Positions 13,807 through 17,286 of a stretch of 17,286 bases of DNA are shown piece after piece (within the stretch, counting starts at the first letter, position 1; every line of letters begins with the position of its first letter). The notes beneath the pieces are model-generated. The model did no database searches, was not told the DNA's origin, and was given only the letters and a program-made list of their open reading frames with translations. The DNA is taken from contig JAIYEC010000026.1 of the NCBI GenBank assembly GCA_027487145.1, positions 1 to 17,286 of the forward strand. The letters are read 5' to 3'. This DNA comes from a bacterium. GTDB taxonomy: Bacteria > Patescibacteriota > Minisyncoccia > Phycocordibacterales > UBA918. The position numbers and the translations under genes are program-made.

Positions 13807-15102
13807 ATGACACAAGTTGAGCTTAGCGGTATCTCTCGCATTCACTTTATCGGGATTGGGGGGATTGGGATGTCGGCCCTCGTGCGATTTTTCTTGCATG
13901 AGAAAAAACAGGTAAGTGGCTCAGATAGGGCGCCAAGCGCAATTACCGAAGCTCTCGCGGCAGAAGGTGCACGTGTGTTTACCGAACAAAGCGCTGCCAA
14001 TATCTCCAAAGATATACAGATGGTGGTGTACACCGAAGCAATGTCTCCTGATCATGAAGAAATGGTGGCCGCGCGAGCGCTTGGTGTGCCAATGGTCAAT
14101 TATTTTGAAGCCCTCGGTATGGTCGCCAACCCGTATTACCTCATCGCGGTCGCTGGCACCCACGGCAAGACTACGACGACTGCTATGCTGACTGATATCT
14201 TTGAGGCAGCCGAAAAAGATCCAACTACAATTGTAGGCTCACTACGAAGTAAGACCAAGAGTAATTTTAGAGCGGGGAAGAGTAAGTATGCAATTGTAGA
14301 GGCGTGTGAATATAAGCGAGACTTTTTACACCTCAAGCCAGATGTGCTCGTGATTACTAATGTGGAGTATGAACATGCCGATTACTACAAAGATTTGGCC
14401 GACGTTCAGGATGCCTTTCGCACACTGGCCCTTCAAGTTAATGATGGTGGGGTGATTGTGTGCAACACCAAAGACCCGGCACTGCTTCCGATTATTGAAG
14501 GACTGACAAACGTCATCGACTACATGGAGTTTTTTGATGTAAAGCTTCCCTTAAAGCAACCAGGTATTCACAATCGAATGAATGCAGCCGCAGCCCGAGC
14601 AGTTGCTCGTCATGAAAAGTTAGACGCTGAAGGTGTGGTTGAAACACTCAAGGAGTTTGCTGGTACCTGGCGACGATTTGAATACAAGGGAGAGTGGCAG
14701 GGAGCACCAGTCTATGATGACTATGCCCATCATCCGACTGAGCTCAAGGCAACACTTGGTGGTCTGCGTGAGCTTTACCCTGACAAAAACATTGTGGCAA
14801 TTTCCGAGCTACACACCTATTCACGCACAGCTTCATTGTTTGATGATTTTGCAAAAATTACCAGTGCCGCCGATCAATTCTATTTCTTGCCCATCTACGC
14901 AGCACGAGAAGAAAATACCTCCGGCGTATCAGTGAAAGAATTAGCGGTGAAGTCTTTGGTGTATAACCCAAATACCTCATATGTTCCAACCTACGAAGCT
15001 ATGATTGATACGCTGAAGCAAACAGTCACTGACAAAGACGTCATTGTATTTTTGGGGGCGGGGAATATCACAAAGCTCGCAGCAGAACTTATCTCTAGTT
15101 AG
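13807..15102 (+). CDS. murC: UDP-N-acetylmuramate--L-alanine ligase
   Basis: A 431-residue Mur ligase that joins L-alanine to UDP-MurNAc in the cytoplasm, the first amino acid step of the peptidoglycan stem. The N-terminus IHFIGIGGIGMSALVRF (12-28) is the MurC/Mpl nucleotide-binding signature. VAGTHGKTTTTAML (115-128) is the ATP loop. VEACEYKRDFL and TNVEYEHADYY are the substrate and metal segments in the form I associate with CPR MurC, with some Mpl flavour. The C-terminal part shows YDDYAHHPTELKATL and LHTYSRT. Length is slightly short compared with about 450-490 in proteobacteria. Because murD is adjacent and no recycling pathway is seen, MurC is more likely than Mpl. There is no SD, and an extended -10 box sits 8 nt before the ATG, divergent from the pgeF-like gene. 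Confidence 0.92.
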   Translation: MTQVELSGISRIHFIGIGGIGMSALVRFFLHEKKQVSGSDRAPSAITEALAAEGARVFTEQSAANISKDIQMVVYTEAMSPDHEEMVAARALGVPMVNYFEALGMVANPYYLIAVAGTHGKTTTTAMLTDIFEAAEKDPTTIVGSLRSKTKSNFRAGKSKYAIVEACEYKRDFLHLKPDVLVITNVEYEHADYYKDLADVQDAFRTLALQVNDGGVIVCNTKDPALLPIIEGLTNVIDYMEFFDVKLPLKQPGIHNRMNAAAARAVARHEKLDAEGVVETLKEFAGTWRRFEYKGEWQGAPVYDDYAHHPTELKATLGGLRELYPDKNIVAISELHTYSRTASLFDDFAKITSAADQFYFLPIYAAREENTSGVSVKELAVKSLVYNPNTSYVPTYEAMIDTLKQTVTDKDVIVFLGAGNITKLAAELISS

Positions 15103-15123
15103 TACAAAAGAAAAAGCTCGGCG

Positions 15124-15157
15124 GCCGGAGAATTCCTTCAGGAATTCTCCGGCTTTC
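15124..15157. terminator. Hairpin between convergent murC and the 15178 gene
   Basis: GCCGGAGAATTCC, a TTCA loop and its exact complement (15141-15153) form a 13-bp stem; the minus side is followed by GAGCTTTTTC. It can serve both genes. Confidence 0.75.
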
Positions 15158-15177
15158 GAACTTGCAAATCAGTGCAC

Positions 15178-15663
15178 TTAGTCGGCAAACACCCAGTAGA
15201 CGTCATCGGGCCATACGGTCGATGGATCGGCTCGTCTAAAAGCTAATTGACCCATAGAAAGCTCAATGACATATTGCTGACCACTTGGCCCGATGATTGG
15301 TTTGATCCCAAGGAGGCATTTTCTGAAGGGGAGTTTTCTCCCGCACAGTCTCGCGATAAGACCAGGATTGAACATGGTGGGATGTTCAATGTGGATTTGG
15401 AGAGCGGTAGTATACGGTATCGGTTCAGCTCCTTCCTCTGTAGCTGCTTCGTAAACTTCTCTCGTTAAGCAATTAGGTAGCAAATCAAGGTCTTCAAGCG
15501 AAAACACTGTCAGATGGATTCTCCTGCGGGGATCATCTTCCGTCTTGAGAAGTTTCTGATAGAGAGCCCCTCCCTCGGGGTCATTGATGATGATTCCATG
15601 ATCTTCTAGCCTCTCTTTCCGCTGACCAGAGATTGAGAACAACGGTATTCCAATAAGCGTCAT
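15178..15663 (-). CDS. Conserved-looking hypothetical protein, likely cytoplasmic
   Basis: A 161-residue protein with an ATG at 15663 and GGGAGG 5 nt upstream. No signal peptide or membrane helix. The composition is that of a folded alpha/beta domain: MTLIGIPLFSISGQRKERL at the start, an acidic Glu-rich middle (residues 60-80), then TALQIHIEHPTMFNPGLIAR, LGIKPIIGPSGQQYVIELSM and a final aromatic segment, VWPDDVYWVFAD. Two cysteines lie close to basic residues (LCGRKLPFRKCLLG). I do not recognise a family. It lies convergent with murC and downstream of another SD-bearing minus-strand gene, with separate terminators. The promoter is unclear. Base composition is intermediate. Confidence 0.6.
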   Translation of the reverse strand: MTLIGIPLFSISGQRKERLEDHGIIINDPEGGALYQKLLKTEDDPRRRIHLTVFSLEDLDLLPNCLTREVYEAATEEGAEPIPYTTALQIHIEHPTMFNPGLIARLCGRKLPFRKCLLGIKPIIGPSGQQYVIELSMGQLAFRRADPSTVWPDDVYWVFAD

Positions 15664-15741
15664 GTGTACCTCCCATGTGAGCTTCTCAAACTATAAAACT
15701 ATACCTTAGTGTTTTTGTCCATCAGGAATATTGAAATAAAA

Positions 15742-15790
15742 AAGCCGGTCGGCTGGAACGTATCCCGAAGGATAGTTCCAGCCGCCGTGC
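15742..15790 (-). terminator. Terminator of the polytopic membrane protein gene
   Basis: GGCTGGAACgTATCC (15751-15765) pairs with GGATAgTTCCAGCC (15770-15783), flanked on the minus strand by GCCGGC and a TTTTTT run. Confidence 0.75.
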
Positions 15791-15814
15791 TTGGGGTTCG
15801 CTGACGTAGCTGAT

Positions 15815-16621
15815 TCAGCCAGCAATGGCTTCCTCGGCTTCTTCAAGCGAGCTTTCGCCGATTTTCTTGAAGAAGAGAACGAAGAGACAACCCATGATGA
15901 GGGAGGCGAACAGAATGGACTGCCAGAGGTTGAGTCCCCAGCTGAAGCCCTGCGACAGCGAGAGAATCCCGAAGCCACTGATGACCGAGGTCTCGAGCAG
16001 CTTGCCGAAGAAGATGAACTCAGCCATCTTTTCGGCATTTTCGAACTTCTGCTTCCGGAGCGAGAAGGCCAGTTCCAGAGAGATCTGAGCAGCCGCAGCG
16101 ACGACCAGCCCCGCAATGGCGAAGGAACAGGCGACTTGGAGGTCGGTCCAGTTGCCTGCCACCGCCTGAGCAGCCTTGGCGGGTCCGCTCCAAAGAGCGT
16201 CCCAGCTGACCGCCATGATGGCGACCATCCGGCGAGCGTCATTTTCTTCGAAGCCGAAGATTCCACCGACGAAAGCAGAGATGCCGAAGATCGGCTCGTG
16301 TCCAACCCAGTCGCTGAAGACCTCGTAGATGAACAGGGCGACGAAGATGGCACCGATGATGCCGAAGGTCGGCCCGAGCAAGGGCAAGGCGAGAACAGCG
16401 CCCCAGAAACCATAGTATCCGATGGCTGGGAATCCGATGTGGGTCCCCATGATCGGGAGAGTCCAGTTCTGGAACGACAGATCGTCATCGCGGAACTTAC
16501 TCACCGTGGCGAGCATGACGTCGATGGCGATACCGACACCCATGAGGATGCTCGGGAGCGCAACGTCGAAGCCGAGAAGCCACGAGGCCGCGAGGGTCAA
16601 GAAAATCAGAATGTAAGCCAT
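15815..16621 (-). CDS. Polytopic membrane protein, possible transporter
   Basis: A 268-residue protein. I chose the ATG at 16621 because AAGGAGG sits 5 nt upstream and the N-terminus is then MAYILIFLTLAASWLL; a longer in-frame start would run through the leader. It has about seven or eight hydrophobic segments. The start carries AIDVMLATVSKFRDDDL, a short acidic intramembrane-type motif, followed by THIGFPAIGYYGFWG. This reminds me of small cation exporters (MntP- or TerC-like), but I cannot make a firm match. A second half with ICSFAIA-like helices is followed by a charged C-terminus, KKIGESSLEEAEEAIAG. The gene is strongly GC-rich (bases 16081-16140 count 38 of 60) and forms its own unit with a promoter at 16667-16694. 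A long open frame on the opposite strand is a shadow of this gene. Confidence 0.7.
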   Translation of the reverse strand: MAYILIFLTLAASWLLGFDVALPSILMGVGIAIDVMLATVSKFRDDDLSFQNWTLPIMGTHIGFPAIGYYGFWGAVLALPLLGPTFGIIGAIFVALFIYEVFSDWVGHEPIFGISAFVGGIFGFEENDARRMVAIMAVSWDALWSGPAKAAQAVAGNWTDLQVACSFAIAGLVVAAAAQISLELAFSLRKQKFENAEKMAEFIFFGKLLETSVISGFGILSLSQGFSWGLNLWQSILFASLIMGCLFVLFFKKIGESSLEEAEEAIAG

Positions 16622-16666
16622 GAAGGCCTCCTTGGTTGTGAAGAACGGAGAAGAACCGTATGTAAT

Positions 16667-16694
16667 ACAATAGCACAAAAATTAGAAAAATCAA
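16667..16694 (-). promoter_or_regulatory. Promoter of the polytopic membrane protein gene
   Basis: On the minus strand TTGATT (16694-16689), a 16-nt spacer and TATTGT (16672-16667), with TGC before the -10 (extended). The leader is about 40 nt and ends in AAGGAGG. Confidence 0.6.
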
Positions 16695-16748
16695 GATTAC
16701 TTTCATTGCAAGACTATTTAGGGATAATCGTCTTATGGGTGTACACAA

Positions 16749-16754
16749 TATAAA
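16749..16754 (+). promoter_or_regulatory. -10 box of the DUF2330 gene (leaderless)
   Basis: TATAAA ends 6 nt before the ATG at 16761. The -35 is weak and there is no SD. Confidence 0.4.
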
Positions 16755-16760
16755 ACTAGT

Positions 16761-17286
16761 ATGAAAAAATCACTCATCCTTGGCATTATTGCCTTTTTAC
16801 CACTACAGTCTGCAATGGCGTATTGGATCTTTCCACCACAAGGGAAGGAATATCAACCTGTCCCTGCGACTGAAATATTTTTGGCCTACGATGGGGAGAC
16901 ACAGACTACGGTCATCAAGCCAGAGTGGTATGGCGATATGACAAAGTTCGGTATGGTCTATCCAACACCAAGTAAGCCAAGTATTACCGCTGCCTCAAAT
17001 GAACTCTTTTGGCAGTTAGAAGAAGCTACTAACTCGTGGGTAAGTCAGGGTGAGCCAGTTCCATACACTGCAGATATGACTGTAAAGGCAGCCCGAGAAT
17101 CAGCGGTTGAAGTGGTAGAAGAAAAGCAGGTAGCGGAGTATCGTGTGACCGTGCTTAAAGCTACCAGTGCTACCGAGCTTACCAAGTGGCTTAAGAAAAA
17201 TGGCTACAGCTACGATAAAACCGATGTGGCAAAAGTTGAGTACTATGTAAAGCAGGGAGGATACTATTTTGTCGCTCTCAAGGTTG
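16761..17286 (+). CDS. DUF2330-family exported protein, N-terminal part, cut by the window edge
   Basis: The frame is open for 175 codons to the last base. Residues 1-20 are a Sec signal peptide (MKKSLILGIIAFLPLQSAMA). The mature part shows the DUF2330 pattern as I know it: FLAYDGETQTTVIKPEW, then KFGMVYPTPSKPSI (the PVP segment), ATSATELTKWLKKNGYSYD (leucine/tryptophan helix before a GY), and VEYYVKQGGYYFVALKV. These proteins are exported, often membrane-anchored by a C-terminal helix, and have no established activity. The missing C-terminus would show whether an anchor is present. There is no SD; a -10-like TATAAA precedes the ATG by 6 nt. It is divergent from the polytopic membrane protein gene. 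Confidence 0.75.
   Translation, partial: MKKSLILGIIAFLPLQSAMAYWIFPPQGKEYQPVPATEIFLAYDGETQTTVIKPEWYGDMTKFGMVYPTPSKPSITAASNELFWQLEEATNSWVSQGEPVPYTADMTVKAARESAVEVVEEKQVAEYRVTVLKATSATELTKWLKKNGYSYDKTDVAKVEYYVKQGGYYFVALKV

Noticed and set aside
13807..15102. Mpl (murein tripeptide ligase) instead of MurC
   Set aside because: Some motifs lean toward Mpl, but length, the neighbouring murD and the HTYSRT segment fit MurC better.
15791..16753. 320-codon plus-strand open frame
   Set aside because: It is antisense to the polytopic membrane protein, rich in Glu, Asp and Gly from the GC bias, and has no SD; the minus-strand gene has SD, promoter, terminator and real membrane helices.

Overview
This window looks like a chromosome piece from a Candidate Phyla Radiation bacterium (Patescibacteria, most likely a Parcubacteria-type lineage). 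The evidence is a complete but very divergent 16S rRNA gene with CPR-style changes at universal primer sites, short intergenic regions with intrinsic terminators, a two-helix T4SS_pilin-type protein, and CPR-style MurC and MurD. No 23S or 5S rRNA, IS element, CRISPR array or phage module is visible.

Layout. 1-88: start of a UMP kinase gene (minus strand). 146-1423: membrane protein with a pilin-like tail. 1637-4551: three GC-rich genes, two for secreted proteins and one for a membrane-anchored coiled-coil protein. 4552-5554: about 1 kb with a candidate small RNA, small palindromic repeats and the rRNA promoter. 5555-7014: stand-alone 16S rRNA with its own promoter, an 18-bp processing stem and a terminator. 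7221-7565: structured non-coding DNA. 7566-8198 (-): pilin-like protein. 8331-8561: single-helix membrane protein. 8643-8716 (-): tRNA-Ile(GAU). 8919-9671: secreted beta-barrel-like protein. 9797-10108: small secreted protein. 10191-11285: LtrA family. 11295-11498 (-): small membrane protein. 11553-15102: murD, an atypical pgeF-like gene (-) and murC, a peptidoglycan precursor cluster. 15178-15663 (-): unknown protein. 15815-16621 (-): polytopic membrane protein. 16761 to the end: DUF2330 protein, cut by the window edge.

The most striking pattern is a split in gene architecture. Eight genes (pyrH, 146, 8198-, 10191, 11498-, murD, murC, 16761) have a -10-like box ending only 6-10 nt before the start codon and no Shine-Dalgarno (SD) sequence, so they look leaderless or nearly so. 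Nine others (1637, 2404, 3385, 8331, 8919, 9797, 13697-, 15663-, 16621-) have a purine-rich SD 4-8 nt before the start; most also have a recognisable -35/-10 promoter further upstream and a terminator. Several are much richer in G+C and encode exported or membrane proteins, including one resembling an outer-membrane beta-barrel. The 16S 3' tail appears to lack the CCUCC anti-SD, with AUUCC at that place, so the strong SDs on the second class are puzzling. Horizontal transfer, a second translation-initiation mode or an assembly artefact could explain this; the sequence alone does not decide.
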